NCBI GenBank assembly: GCA_020726505.1
Contig: JAHLEZ010000017.1
Coordinates: 1,240,001 to 1,304,000 of the forward strand
Source: Leptodontidium sp. MPI-SDFR-AT-0119
Taxonomy: Eukaryota; Ascomycota; Leotiomycetes; Helotiales; Leptodontidiaceae
DNA: 64,000 nucleotides
Reading direction: 5' to 3'
The position numbers and the translations under genes are program-made. Below the pieces are notes generated by a model that had not been told where the DNA came from, did not search any database, and worked only from the letters and a program-made list of their open reading frames with translations. Below, one piece after another: positions 32,960 to 46,342 of the stretch. Numbering within the stretch: the stretch's first letter is position 1; each line of letters opens with the position of its first letter.

Positions 32960-33440
32960 GAGATAGTGTTAGTCTTAAACTAGCTTCTTACTGTCGTCTC
33001 CTTTGCCGCTATTAAGCGTAGTAAGGAGGACGGTAGTAAGGACGATTCTCCCACTAAGCGCTCTCGCCGAAGTCGCTACTATAACACAAAGAAAGAAGAT
33101 GTCGTGCAACACAGGTATGCGCACGTGCCTAGCCTACGTAAGCAGGCCAGTTAGTTGTAGGGGCAGTTGCAGACAGGAGCTCCCTCCTAGAAATCAGACA
33201 CTTTTGCCACTACGTTGCAGCCACTGGAAGAGCCATGCCGGCCGTCGATTAGAGCTTTGCACGACAGAAGACGAGGAACCTTTTTTAAATATTTATAAGT
33301 AAGGGATTTAGTTCTATTTTAGATTAACTTCGTAATAGGTTTTTCGTGGCGGTACTTTCTTTATATTATTATACGGGAGTAGCCCCCTATAATAAAACCG
33401 GCAATTTGTTCCTATTAAAGTATTGTCGTAAGGCCGCCCA
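32960..33440 (+). pseudogene. Basic, less RIP-damaged frame in copia 3' region, unknown
   Basis: A plus-strand frame follows the Cys-containing one: KRSKEDGSKDDSPTKRSRR, then VVQHRYAHVPSLRKQAS, GQLQTGAPS, FATTLQPLEEPCRPSIRAL, then FSWRYFLYYYTGVAPYNKTG. Stops are again at likely Gln codons. 33090-33285 is clearly richer in GC and in CA dinucleotides than everything around it. The function is unknown. It may continue the frame at 32447-32902 through an intron. Confidence 0.35.
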
Positions 33441-33639
33441 TTAGTGCTTTAAATTAAAGGGTGTTTAGAACTAAATCGAATGCGTTTTTAACTTCGCAAA
33501 TTAATTGAATATAAAAATAATCGCAAGTGATAAATTAACAAATGAGAGTTATAAGAAAATATACAAAAAATCAACGAGTGTAAGAAACCCCTTCGTTACT
33601 AGTCTAAATCAATTCTAGTTAATCGTTAAACCTAACCCT

Positions 33640-34350
33640 TTATTTTAATAGTAAAGATATTAGTGTTAATAAAATCTCGAAAAGCTTTATTTAGAGTACT
33701 TTTCGTTATAGCGTCGGCAGGATTATTAGTACTATTAATCCATTAAACCTCCGTTAGCTCTCTACGTTTGTATAATTAACGAATGGCTATAATATTAATT
33801 ATTAGGCGCTTCTTTTTCGTCGTACTAAGCTTAATAATACACTTATAAAGGGATAAAGAATCCGTGTAAATAATAGTAAGAAGACGCGGGATATTAAGCT
33901 TATTAGTTATTATATTAATAATAGTATTAAGGGAAATTAATATATTAATACTAACTACTATAACATATAACTTTGATATAAGTATTATATAAGTTACTCT
34001 CTTACATTTCGTTAAGCTAGTATATACGATATTACTAGTTAAAGTAAATTACGTATCCCCTACTGTTTTAGCATTAATTACTAATACGAAACCTATCTGT
34101 GAACTTAGGTCCTTGTTATTAGTAAAAGAACCGTTTATAAAAACGTAGACCTTCGCGAACCGTAAGTCAACTAGTACGTATTAAAGTCCCCTTTTTAAGT
34201 TATTTATTTGCCATTTAAGACGTAAGTTTAAAGCCTTAACGTCGTTTTCCGTCGGATCTTAATGTTGTGTTGCGATTAAGAGATTAAATATTACTTTTAG
34301 CTAACAAATAGTAATAAGGTAAGCCGCACGAGCTTGTTACTTTTTATAGG
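33640..34350 (-). pseudogene. Copia pol, RNase H end
   Basis: The minus strand reads NIVYTSLTKCKRVTYIILI, NIPRLLTIIYTDSLSLYKC and RELTEV*WINSTNNPADA. These are the core blocks of fungal Ty1/copia RNase H (SxKCKRVTRSVLASEL, CTDSKSLYxCLVKLGTT, REITEIxWIxGxxNPADAMTK). The stop in EV*WI is consistent with RIP. The remainder of pol is on the far side of the gypsy element, from 46625. Confidence 0.85.
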
Positions 34351-34363
34351 CCTTCTTATAATA

Positions 34364-34640
34364 TGGGAGGGACGAACCCTAATCCACACAACAAGAGGGT
34401 AGCATGTAGCGAGCCACCGGAGGAGATTCTAGGCTTTATAAATAACAGATTAATTAAATCTAAAGATATCATATATCTAGAGAGTACGAATCGGCAAAGA
34501 AGGGGAGGGAAAAGGTTCTAATAAAATAGAATATATTTAGTGTTACGTTTTTAACGTTCTGTAGTCAAGTGTTAGCTTCTTATATATGCGAAGGACTAGC
34601 GCAGTTATGTGACAAAAGAAATCAGGGGCTGTCCCTACTA
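34364..34640 (-). repeat. Gypsy LTR, left copy (3' LTR)
   Basis: Aligns without gaps to 46343-46619. By hand I count about 35 differences in 277 positions, and all are C/T or G/A. Confidence 0.93.
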
Positions 34641-37600
34641 CATGCGTCCCCCCCTTTAAAGACTCTACTCGTCCTCGAGTAATATATACCAAAAAGAAGT
34701 AAATAGCCAATTAGAGCGTCTTAAATCGTTAGTAAGATACTATATAGCCAGTGCATGCGAAGTCCCGTGATAATCGACTTGTTACCTTTTGGAAGTAAAT
34801 AATCGCCTCGCTTAGCGTCGCTAGCCTACTTTTATAAGGTTGACTCTTTCCTACTAACTTTTTAACTTTAACTCTTCAAGTATAACAACCTTTCCTTAAC
34901 ACTATTCTTTTTATAGAGCATCTTAATACGTTTTAACTTTTTTACTTTTCCTTTTACTAATTAAATAATATCTCTTACACCTTCTTTTACTTTAATTTTC
35001 TTAAGAAAGTAAACTTCCCTGCTACATTTATATTAAGATCGACTTTATTATCACTTTTCTTATATTACTAAGGCAAGATCTTCTTCTATTTAACGATGAT
35101 TTTAGTTATTATGACTTTAGGTATCCTTAAAGGTCTCTTTGCCGCTAACTTCACGTTATTTAGTACCTTTAGGGTAATAACCTTAGTCTTTATTATTAAC
35201 TTTAACGCGCTATTAGAGCTTAGCACCTTAAACTTTGTTGTTGTCTAGTCGTAAAGGTGACGTAATAGAGAGCTTTCCTTGCTTGCTTACTTCCTTCTTA
35301 TTAGATAATAACTTCTTCCGTAATACCTAGGTTAACTTGTGTATAGTCTCCACTTAGCTTTCTTATACCTTAATTTTTAAATAATAACTTTAGTATGAAG
35401 TTAAGTCGCCTTAACGCGGTAAGTTAATCTTTTATAATATTATTTAAGTTTTATTAACTTCTCGTAAACCTTTAAGAAGAGTTCTTCGTTGTTAGCCTTC
35501 TTGGAGGTGCTATCGAAATCGGTTCTTATCTTAGCCTAAGCGCTCTTAGCTTTAATATTAAAGGTTAATATTATAAAGGTCTTAACGCGTTTTAACTTCG
35601 TGAGTTATACTCTTATCTCTTCTCTTATACTTAACTAGCTATTTATAGATTATACTAATACTTTTCTTGCGGCGATTTGAGGTACCGCTAAGGTTATTAA
35701 TTCTTAATTCGTGTTTTAAGAAGTAACTAAAGTAAACTTTAAAACTTTACCTTAACGTTATCTAGCTAAGTATTAAACTATTTAACTTCTTTGTAGCGCT
35801 AGTACTTATATTCTTTTTATAAGTTAAGGAAACGATGCTATCTGTTTTCTTTAGGTTCGTAAACTAATAGGAATTAAGGCTACCTCGTGCGACTACTCGT
35901 ATTAAACTTTACTCCTTAGGCTAAGAACGTGCGTATCGCGCCGTATTAATCTTCTCTTAGTAATAGGTCATTAAGTAGCTTTCGGGTCCTTTTATAGATA
36001 CGCTCTTATTATACTTGCGCAAGTTACACTATTAAAGATAGGTGACATTATTCCGCTAGTCTCTTATTAATTAGTTAGTTAGATAAGGTGGAGGCTAGAT
36101 CCGCTAACTTCGAAGGTTTATAGTAAAAAGCCGGGAGAAGTAAGAAAACTAACAGTCGTAATGCGTCAAGCAGGGTTAGGAGGCTATAATAAGTTCTTAG
36201 TTCTTAGTGTAGTGGAAATGGCCCCTTTTCCCCTTAATAAGTAAGTCACCTCTTATTATTAAAGCTAATAAAGGGTCTTTAAAATAACTAAGCTTTTTAG
36301 GGGCAAAAGAGTTTAATTAACTTAAGTATTGTTAAACTAGTAATAGCTAAGCATAGGATAGTATATTATAAGGTCCTATTAGCTAGAGGTCTTCTTAAAA
36401 TAGTGGTTTAGTCTTAGTTAAGGTTTCTTAATTACTTCAGTTCTTTAATAAGGGTTAAAGAACTTGTTATTAATCTCGAGGTCGAAACTAAACTTAACTC
36501 CTAATTAGTTGCTTTATAGGTTGTTGGCTTTGTCCTTGTTTGTTTTACCTAACGACACCTCTTAGAATAATATAATAGGCAATGACGAAACATTTATAAG
36601 AATACCTAAAGTCGCTCCCTTAGCCTTAATTAGTTGTTAGTACTTAATACTAAACCTAATTAAAGGTCGAGGATATAAAGTCTTTATTGCTTTAGTAATG
36701 TTAATACGAGCTTAAAATGGCGATACTTTTACTTATAAGTTTGTTATAGTCGCAAAACTATTGTATTATATTTAAAAGTTGTTTATAACTTACAATCTCC
36801 TGCTAATACTTTAAGTACAAAGTATATTACCTCTTATTTATTAATACTAGTAAATAGTAAGAGAAGTCTTTATTCTTTTAGACTTTTTGATAAGAAGGGA
36901 CTAAGAGGTATTGACGTATATATAAAAGGGGCCCTGACTTAATAGGCGAGAGACTTTAAATAAAGCTAATTAGGAGTAGTCGACTAATACTTAATCCCTA
37001 AAAGGTTCATTAGTTAGGGGTCGTCGGCTAATAGTATACTTAGACCTTTAGTACGTGGGGTGGGGTTAGCGTTAGTTATATTTTATCGCCTATAATAAGA
37101 GATCTTTTTAAATAAATCGCGAACCTTTTTAAGACTTACTTAAGCTTGTTAACGAGAGTATTAACTAGTAAATTCTTAGATTTGAGGCTATTGTGGACAG
37201 TTCTTGAGGTTTTAAAGAGTACGGCTCTAATTCCGAGCGTGTTGTTGGCTTTTTACTAGGAGATTTCTTAGACTTTTGCTTGCCTTATATAAATCGTATG
37301 ATTTGTTTACTAGTTTAAGGCTAGTTTATTGATAGTGCTCTTAGTGTCGTTCTTTATAGATCGCTGTGCGCTACATTAGGGTTAATAGCTTTGTAAGTAT
37401 TAGCTTTGTCCTTGAGAATAATAGATTTACTTCGTTGTTTCCTTTTTTTTATTAATTGCCAAGAGTTAGCGCCTGGGTATATTACGTCTGTATTCTTCGG
37501 GGTATTTAGTACGTTAGACTCGAATTTCTAGCTTAAGCCACAAGTTTAACTTATTGTTTTGAAATCTAGTTCTACGGATTAAGCCCGATAACTAGCCTAT

Positions 37601-38000
37601 TTAAACGAAGTTACTTTCTGCCGCTTAAAATATCGCTAGCTTAATAATAGTAGTCTCGTTTTAAACCTGTTGTATATTTATATATAGCAAGTAGTTTATA
37701 AGGGCGCTAGTTTTTTATTAAGTTTTGCTTTAAGAGATAAGTGTTCTTATAGCGCGAGGCCAATATTCTCTCTAACTTGCTTAGGGCTATATAGGCTCTT
37801 CTTCATATTTGTTATAATACTAAGGTATCCTAAATTATAGTTCTTAGTAATACGAAGTCGGTTTAGTGATTATTTTAATAATTTTAATGTGCGGTAATAT
37901 ATCGTCCCCCTCTTCAAAGACTAAGAGTGCGTCCTCGTACTAGCTTCTTAATACTAAAGCGTTAATATCGACGTATTAGCTTTAAGTTTCGTGTCGCGAC
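34641..38000 (-). other. Gypsy region behind pol, partly coding-like
   Basis: About 3.3 kb between the integrase tail and the 3' LTR. Minus-strand pieces look coding, for example KQKSKKSPSKKPTTRSELE, IASNLRIY and INEPFRD between about 36700 and 37450, with RIP-type stops. I do not recognise the protein. AT-rich throughout. Confidence 0.35.
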
Positions 38001-41000
38001 GATTACTCGTGAAAGTGAGTAACAATTATCAGGGCTAAGTTTATTTAGTTAAAGAAATGTTATTAGCGATACTAGCGTATAAAGCGTGCATATTTATTCC
38101 AAGTTAAATACTACTTAATACTCGCTACGCTACTATACTAATAATTCAGGGACTTTAATCATTATCCTATCGTCCTTAACACGCTATATCATCGAAATCG
38201 TAAAGTTCTTTAAGAATTCGGGGTTGTTAAAATGTTACAAATCAATGTCTAGTTTAAGATTTAAAAAAGTCAAGTTATCGTTTTCGCTAAAAGCCTCTTC
38301 CACTTTATTACTATCGTTGTAAATAAAGTTATTCCTCTTATAAAAGAGCTTAAGCTTATTACCGGCGAAGATTTGTCGTAGCTAGGGGCTATTATCGCCG
38401 AGTTCTTTAAGTTTATAATAGCCTTTATTAATATAGGTTTCAGTAATCTCGTAAGGACTTAGTTACTTAAAGTCGAGTGCTTAGTTTAAGAATATATTAT
38501 TCTCTTGTACTAAATCCTAGCGAAGAACTAAGTCTTTCTTTTTAAATAGTCTCTTTTGTATATTGTGTTTAAGATTAAAGGCTTTCTTACCTTCTTAACG
38601 ACGCCGAGTCTTCTTAAAGATAACCTCATTGATGTGTTCCTGTCTTATTTAAAATTATGTAGCCTTAAGCTATAATAACTTTAATTAGTTATGAACCTCC
38701 TTAGTAAATAACGTTCTCTATATTAAGTTTCTTGTTTCAATAAGTAAGATCGCCTCCCTGCCGTATACTATATAGAATAGTGTGTAACTAGTTAGATTAT
38801 ACATAGTAATTCTGTTAGTAAATAACATTACGGAAAGGTTATTAGTTTAACGTTCTTTTATTTTTAATAAGGTATTCTTAATAGGTTTATAGCCTCGTTT
38901 AATTATTCCGTTAACTTTAGCGTTATATACTAAGATCTTGATTTACTTGACCTTTATTTTGTTAAGTAGCCTTAGTATTTTCCTTATATTCTTAGTTCCT
39001 TTATTTATAATAAGTTTCTAAAACAACTTATAACGGTAAATGATATCTTCTTAGATAAAAGTAGCGATGTGTTTAGCCTTTCTAGTAGGGAAAGCTTTAG
39101 CTTTAGCTTATTTACTTATGTCGTCTCTTATAATAATAAGGTAGCCTTTTCCCCTATGTAGTAGCATATAAGTAACATTTAATGCCCACTTTTTCATGAG
39201 TTTATTTAATACTGTAAGGTAAAAAGGCTCCTTAAGACGTTTCACTAATTGAAGTTAATAATTCTTACACATTCGGACGTATTTTATATAATTAGTAAAT
39301 AATCCCTTCTAAAAGTACCGTGTAGTAATGTGGTAATAAGTGCTTTCTCTCCCTTTGTGACTAGAATTATTATAGCAACTCTAAAGTATAATTTTCTTCT
39401 CTTTATTAATATTAATAATAAGCTTAATAATAGAACCTTTTGTAAGGAGCCTCTAAATCCGGCGATTGTGTATACTATAGTTTAAAACTTCCCTTTTAAA
39501 GACTCGAAACTGCTTTTTAGTCATGTCCTTAGGAGTCTTAAGTATCGTTAAGTATCGGGCAATTTACTAGTATTCTTCACTATATTTATTAGTTAAGACA
39601 AGTAGCCCTTCTTCGTTAAAGCTTAAACTATCAAAGAAGCTAAGTTCCCCTTTGTCTCTTAAGTATTACACTTTTGCTTTTATATTTAATAAGATATCGT
39701 TTTATTTGCGTAGTTTAAGGTTTATTATTACTTCTTCGGATTCTAAATTAGTAGGTTCTTCGGCGTTAAATACTTTTATAAGGCAAATCTTATAAGCTCT
39801 TAACTTAAAAAGTATTTAATTCTTATTTACATTACTCTTTTCTAACGTGTCATTAGTATACCTTAGTCTCTTAAAGAGCTAATTAGTAACGATGTGTGTT
39901 AAGCCTTTAATATGCCGAACTTCGAAATTAAACAGGCGTATTTAAGCAAGCCATTTAGTAAGTAAGGCGCTAGGATAATCGTGGGCGGCTTCATTTAATT
40001 AAGTAATTAAGGTGTTAACGTTTATTTTAATAACAAAGTGTACGCTAATGAGCTAAATCTTAAGCTTTTTTAAAATGTAGAGTATGCCTTTATACTTTCG
40101 CTTAGTAGTATTATATTTAGCTTTAGTTTTACTTTAAAAACCACTCTCGTACCTCGTAGGTCGTATCTTATTCGTTAAAGGGTCTCTTTAGCTGAGGAAA
40201 CCTCCTTAACCTATGCTACTTAAGTCGATATTAATAATTATCTCTTTAGTACCCTCGCTATAATTAATCTAATATAAAACTAGAAACAAATATAACGTAT
40301 CTTTAAGAGTTTATATTACTTTATTGTAAATCTCTAGGTCTCAAAAGAATTTAACTTCTTTTTTAAATAATACGTACAATGACTTAGCGATTAATCGGAA
40401 GTTTTTGATTTAAATTTAAAAGTAAATAACAAGGCTTAAGAATACCTTGACTTTTATTAGGTTACTTAGTAAGTTTTAGTTCTTAATCTTAACTAAGTAT
40501 CTCGCTAAAGGTTCCCTCCCCTTAAAGTTTTAAGTATATCTCACAATATTTATACTGTTTAAACAAAACTAAGACTTTAGTTTAATAGTAACGCTTACTT
40601 TTTCTAAACGTTTTAGCGTCTTATCGAGGTTCTAAATGTGCTTTAAGATAAATCTTTGAATTCCGAGACGAGCTTTTTCTTAGTTATAATTTGTGTATAG
40701 TCCTTTAACTCCTACATTATCTAAGAATAGCATAAATACGTTAGGAATTAGTAGCTTTAATATATAAGTAATTGTTTTAATAAACTAAGTAATAAAGTTT
40801 ATAGTACCTTAAGGGAGAATTATATTCTTAACTAAGCCTACGTTTAGAATATAAAAGGCAGTTATATCTTAATTAAACTTGTGGAGAGTTTATTAATTAT
40901 AGCTAAAGTATAAGTTAATAAGGTTAGCGACGTAATAACCGGCGAATTCTTCAAAGAACTCATTTACTAAAGGTGAAAAATTAGCATCCCTTCGTGTGAC

Positions 41001-43900
41001 GGCATTTAATATAATAACTAAGTTAATAAGTTTATATTTTCTAAATTCTTTCTTTTTTACTAAAAACTAAGTATTTTAGTATAAGCCTTTAAAAAGCTTA
41101 AGAACACCTTTATTGAGACGCTCTTATATTATCTTTGTAACTTCCGGGACTAAAGCTCGTAGCAACGGAAAGTTAGGGGCTTACTAAGCTTTATACTTAA
41201 TAGTCTTAATAACAATTAAGGGGAAGACATCTTCATGGAATTTACTACATTTAAGCTAGTCAAATACTATAGCTTCTTCTTTATTAATTATTATTTTATT
41301 AAAGAGAGCTTTTTCTTTAGGTTATAATAGCTTCCCGACGTTAAGTTTGGCTAGTCTCTTTAGCGTAAGTCGGGAATTGCGGGGTATACTAGTAAAGCGT
41401 GGTAGTAATAAATCTTAATATTTCCTTAACTATTCTTGCTTAATCCCTTTATCTTTTAATCTCTTATACTAATTATTCCTTCCTCCTAGGGGGTCGCTTA
41501 TAAGGTCGGCTTCGTTAACTAGCTAGACTTTCTTAGCTTTCGATTTATACATAGTGTTAATCCGAGCAATAGTGTTTTAAGTACTCCAAAAGGGGTTCTT
41601 AATTAGGAGATCGTTATAGTTCTTCGTTTATTCAAAGGTAGGCGTGGCTTTAATTAAAGAACTAGCTTTAAAAGCTTTAAGAAAGAATAATTCTATAATT
41701 AACTTCTCCTTCGAGAATATGTTTGAGATTACTTCTTACTAAAAATCATTAAGTATTAATTTCGGGACGTAAAACTCTCTTTTTAAGTACTTAATAAAAA
41801 TAATATTACTTTTATTATTATTACTTAGTACCGCTTCGTCCCCCCCTTTATAAAGCTTGCTTTTAAGCTTTAATAGTTAAGGGTTATGTTGTGAGGGGTT
41901 AATCGAGTATTCTAAGGCATTAATAGTAGCGCTTGATATATAATTAGTTATTCTTTTCCTAAGAAGTCTTCTTTTTTATAGTCATTTTTAGAGTCCGTTT
42001 GTTTTAAAAAGATTATACTTATCCCGTTTTCTTCCCGAAAAGCTTTAGTATTCTTAGTATCCTTTGTAGTATCATTAGTTTTAACTGTAGTGATGTCTCT
42101 TAATCGCTAATCCTGAAACTAAGCTAGTATAATGCCTTTATTATAATCTTTAAAATAGCGAAACGATACTCTGACTTTACGGAAGAATAGAAAGCCTAGA
42201 ATAACCTTTATGCTAGGGGCGTTTATAATATAAAATTTGTTATTAACAACGCAATTGCCTATAGTAACTGTAACATTGTTAATAAAACTAATAAATCGGG
42301 ACTTAATTTTAGTAATTGTCTTTAAAGCTATAGTTTAACTTCTAGTAATAAGGAGCTCTAGGAAAGTAGCTGCTTTAAGTGTCATACAACTAACTTCAGC
42401 TCTTATATTAAGGGTAACTTTAATATCGATGACCTTAGTTCAGCCAGGCATAATAATAATAACCTTTAGTATTAGCGAGAAGTATAAGTTTCCTGTTTTA
42501 GCTATTGTCCCTAGTAAGGCTACTTTAGTATATAATAGTTCTTGAGCGCGAGTGTGTTTCGTTAAAAGGTTTCCAAAGATATACTTACTAAGTAACATTA
42601 TAGTTTTAAGTAATATTATAAAGATCAGACTAAAGACCGGGATAGTACTAACTACAAGCTATAATACTAAGTTGTTAATAAAAGCTTCTTATTGTGCGAA
42701 TAATTAAAGTCGCTAATGTCTTTATTATGTTTTAAACTTTATTATTAGTAGATTTCTTAGGATAAAGCTGTGAGTTGTAATACACTTTTCCTAATACTTA
42801 TACTTTAGCTTAAGGCCTTTTCGTTTAATTTCCTTAAGTCGCCGTTTATAATTCGTAGTCACAAAAACATTAGTGACATAAAGGTTTAAAAGAGTATATA
42901 AAGTACTGTGAAGTAGTTTTTAACACATAATAATATCTTCTCTAGTTGTTAACTTTAGTTTTTTAAACTTTAAGGTACTAATATTAACGATTAATTCCTT
43001 TTATATACGTCAGTTAATTGTTTTAGTAGAGAGACAAGATACTTTAAGCGGGTCTATAAGGACTATAATTTCTCTTAGCGTGAGGTTTCTAGGAAGCTCC
43101 TTTTATGTAAGTAATTTGTCTAAGATGTTATTAAGCCTGTAACTATTCCGAGTTAACGCCTCTTACACGCGAGAACTTTAGGATAACGTTATACGGGATA
43201 TAGGTTTAGAGATAGCCAATAGTGTTATTAATGCCTTAGACTTTAAAGCTCTCTTTCTTGTTATACTATTAATAAGTAATGTTTTGAAAAATGTTTTTAG
43301 TGCCGTAATAAATATCATTTTCGTACTTAAGTTAGAGACTTTAGACTTATTACAGGCTAGAATCTATTGCGGTGTTATTCTAGTCTTAGTTGGGCTATTG
43401 ACGTCTATAGTATCAGCGAACTTAACTAGTTCTTTAACATCGCAAGGTGCCTTTAGTTTGTTATAGGTAGATTGAGACTTAATCTTCTCTTAGAGCTTAT
43501 TTAAAGTCTTATACGGCTCTTGTCTAAGTATTCTCTTTCGCTGCCTAGTCTCGACCAGAGCTATTATAGCTTTAGAATTAGTACTATTAGTGCTATACGC
43601 CAGCAAATTTTAGATCTATACTAATTAGTATTTAGTACAATCCCATTAACTAATAATATTTAAGTTAAAGTCCTTTGTAAGTTCTTCGATAAGCTTAATA
43701 CAACTTATAATAAGAACGGTCGGAGATTATACCCCCTTATCTCCCTTTTCCCTAGTAAGTACAGCTTCTTTTCTTGCCTTAAGAAGTTCTTTAACTACTT
43801 TAGTTCGTTTCTTAAAGTTAAAGTCGTACGGGGTATTTAAGACCTACGTTAAGATATAATGTCTTTTAGACCTTTTGTCCGAGGGAAATTAAACGGGGTA
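38001..43900 (-). pseudogene. Gypsy pol (protease, RT, RNase H, integrase), RIP-damaged
   Basis: Recognised from the RT core VFMLFLDNVGVKGLYTNYN near 40690-40735, where the intact form in fungal Ty3/gypsy elements is FLDDVGVKGP. The second catalytic Asp is Asn here, as G-to-A mutation would produce. The integrase tail near 38150-38450 reads LKLFYKRNNFIYNDSN and LTFLNLKLDIDL. Dense stops prevent exact domain borders. No part can be active. Confidence 0.7.
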
Positions 43901-46342
43901 TAACTTCTTCCCCTTCTATTATAAGCTAATGCAAATGTAATTAATATCGTTAACTTCGTGGATAATACTAAGACTAATCTATTTCTTGTAATTATAATAT
44001 TAGTTTATATAACTATAATACTCTTAAGGTCTTATACTTAGCTAGTGTTAATTTATACACCAGCGATAACTATGATCATCCCTAGCGCGCCTGTTATACC
44101 CTAAGGAACTCGAATTTGCTACACCGTAGTTGACGGCAACTTACTCTTAGGCCTCTTTAAAGAATATAAATATATTAACCTTAGTAGTAAAGTTAGCATT
44201 AGAGGCTTTTTAAACTACTACTCTGAGAATCCTTATATATTCTAATCCTTTAGTAATAAAATCCAAATCTCTTATATTAACCTTACTTAAGTTCTTAATA
44301 ATTTTCTCTAAGGTAAGGAGGAAATTAAGTATAAATAACTCCTTGTCTTATTACTTTAATACTTTAGAAATCTCGTCTTATGCGGAGTTGTCCTTATAGT
44401 TAGCAAAGTTAGACTAGTGCTAAGGTACTAGTCCACTACTACGAGGCGGAATAACATAAGTCGTTAGCTAAGGTATAAAGCGCTTAACGAATAAGTTAAT
44501 ACTATTAATATTACCTTATACTTAGTCAGTGATACCTTACTCTTTAGTAATAGCGCTTAGCTCCCTCTCGGAGTTAAGGTAGGCCTTTATAGCAAAGTAG
44601 ACCTTTTTAAATAAGTTCATATTATTAATATTTAAGGTTTTATTATTCTTAAAAGTAGCCCGTATAACTTTAATTCGTAGATTTTAAGGAAGAGAAAAGA
44701 TAAATTTTACAAAGGCTTACTTATTAATAAGGTTGCCACGGTTAATATAATTAATAATAACCTCTCTAAATACTTAGAAGAAGTCGCGGCACTATTTAGG
44801 AGTAGGCTCGCTGTCCCTTATAAGAGTCTTAAAGTCATACTCAAGTCGGTTAAAGTAACTATTAGTATGTAAGCGGCGCTCTGTATTATCGCGCTAGTAC
44901 TCCTGAATTACAGTATCCTTGAAGCTAATATAGCTACCCTCTTTGAAGCCTAAAAGCTTCTGAATAGTCTATGTATGAGCTTAAGTAGCGTACTCAGCCA
45001 CCTACTCTTTCTTAACTTAATCATTAGTGATTATATAGGCTATAAAGTATCGATCGAGAATCCGGAAGTAGTTACTAATATTAATTTTATTGAAGATAAA
45101 GGCATTTAAGGTTCCGGCGATAGGCATAAGCTAACTAAGATAGATTTTCAGGTTCTTTAAGTTGTTTATAGTAAAAGTAAGGTCGGAGTATTAGTGTGGC
45201 CTTATAAGATTAGTAAAATTAAAGCTATTAGTCCCTTGCTTTTTTTTTCTTTCCTTTGTTTCTCTTTTAAAAAGTCTCTGAAGTTTAAGAAGTAGTGTCC
45301 TTAAAAAGTGTAAAGGTGTTAAGGCTTGGCCTAGTAGTGATTTTAGGTCTAAACGGAGAAGTTACTCCTGTTAAAATAGAGCTAGGGGGCATTGTAATGT
45401 TACCGAACCTACTTATCTTAAGGTTGTCGTAGCCGTAATTAATATTTCCGTTATTTGATATCGTGCGTTGTCGTAAGAAGGTCGTAGTAAGGTAAGTTAA
45501 TAGTGTCGTTAATTAGAATATAAGAAAGTAATTAAGAATGCGGTGTATTAATTACTAAAGAAATATAAAGGAAACCCCTTTTCTTAAAACAAAAAGTATA
45601 TAAGCTCTCGCTTACTTTAAAGCGAGATAAATATTAATAACTCTTAGCGAAGGTTTAGGGCCGTGCTCCCTAGTTAGCCCCTAGCGAACGCTAATAATTA
45701 CTAAACTAAAACAAACACGCCCTAAAGTTTAGGGCTTATATATAAAAATTACAAAAATAATAAAAGTAAATATAACAAGAAAACAAAGTAAGGAGATTAA
45801 CACTTAGCGTAAGCCACTTAGGCTTTAGACTAGCCTAGAAGTTCTATGTCTCGCCAAACACTTTAAAATATAGGCTCGCTAGTACTCCGCTTAAGCCTCT
45901 AATATATTAATTTTAGTTCCGTTGTAAAGTCTCGACTTTTCTTAGTGTTTAAAGAATACTAGTTACGTTTAGAAACATTAGAACCTTCGTTAAGAATGGA
46001 AATTAGTGCGAAGTGGTTAGGCACTGTGTCTTAGAATAATGGAATTAAAATAGTAGTTTAAGGGAGACAGATTTTCTAGTATTATAAGTGCTCCCACTTT
46101 GTAGCTTTCCTTAGTTCCTTAGTAGTCTTCGTTTTCCTTAAGTTAAAGGTTCGTATTCTTTATGTTCGTCGTTTTGCCTTAAGGGCTAAGAAATAACTAA
46201 CTAAATAACTCCCTTAGTTTAAATAATTGTCGTTTTTCTTAACTCTCCTTATATAAGTTAGCACATAAGGGCCTTATTATTATACTTACCTAGTTCCTCC
46301 TCCAGTAATAACTCACTCCCTACGTTAGTCACCAAAAATATA
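43901..46342 (-). pseudogene. Gypsy gag region and leader, RIP-damaged
   Basis: The minus strand near 44620-44960 reads SFKDTVIQEY, RLHTNSYFNRLEYDFKTLI, EVIINYINRGNLINK and KFIFSLP, a helical content typical of retrotransposon capsids. It is in the expected place between the 5' LTR and pol. Next to the right LTR the minus strand has tttttggtgactaacg, a likely primer-binding region. The tRNA used cannot be named from this. Confidence 0.55.

Noticed and set aside
43284..43466. 60-codon plus-strand frame with a membrane-like stretch
   Set aside because: It lies opposite gypsy pol in AT-rich RIPed sequence and the hydrophobic content follows from base composition.
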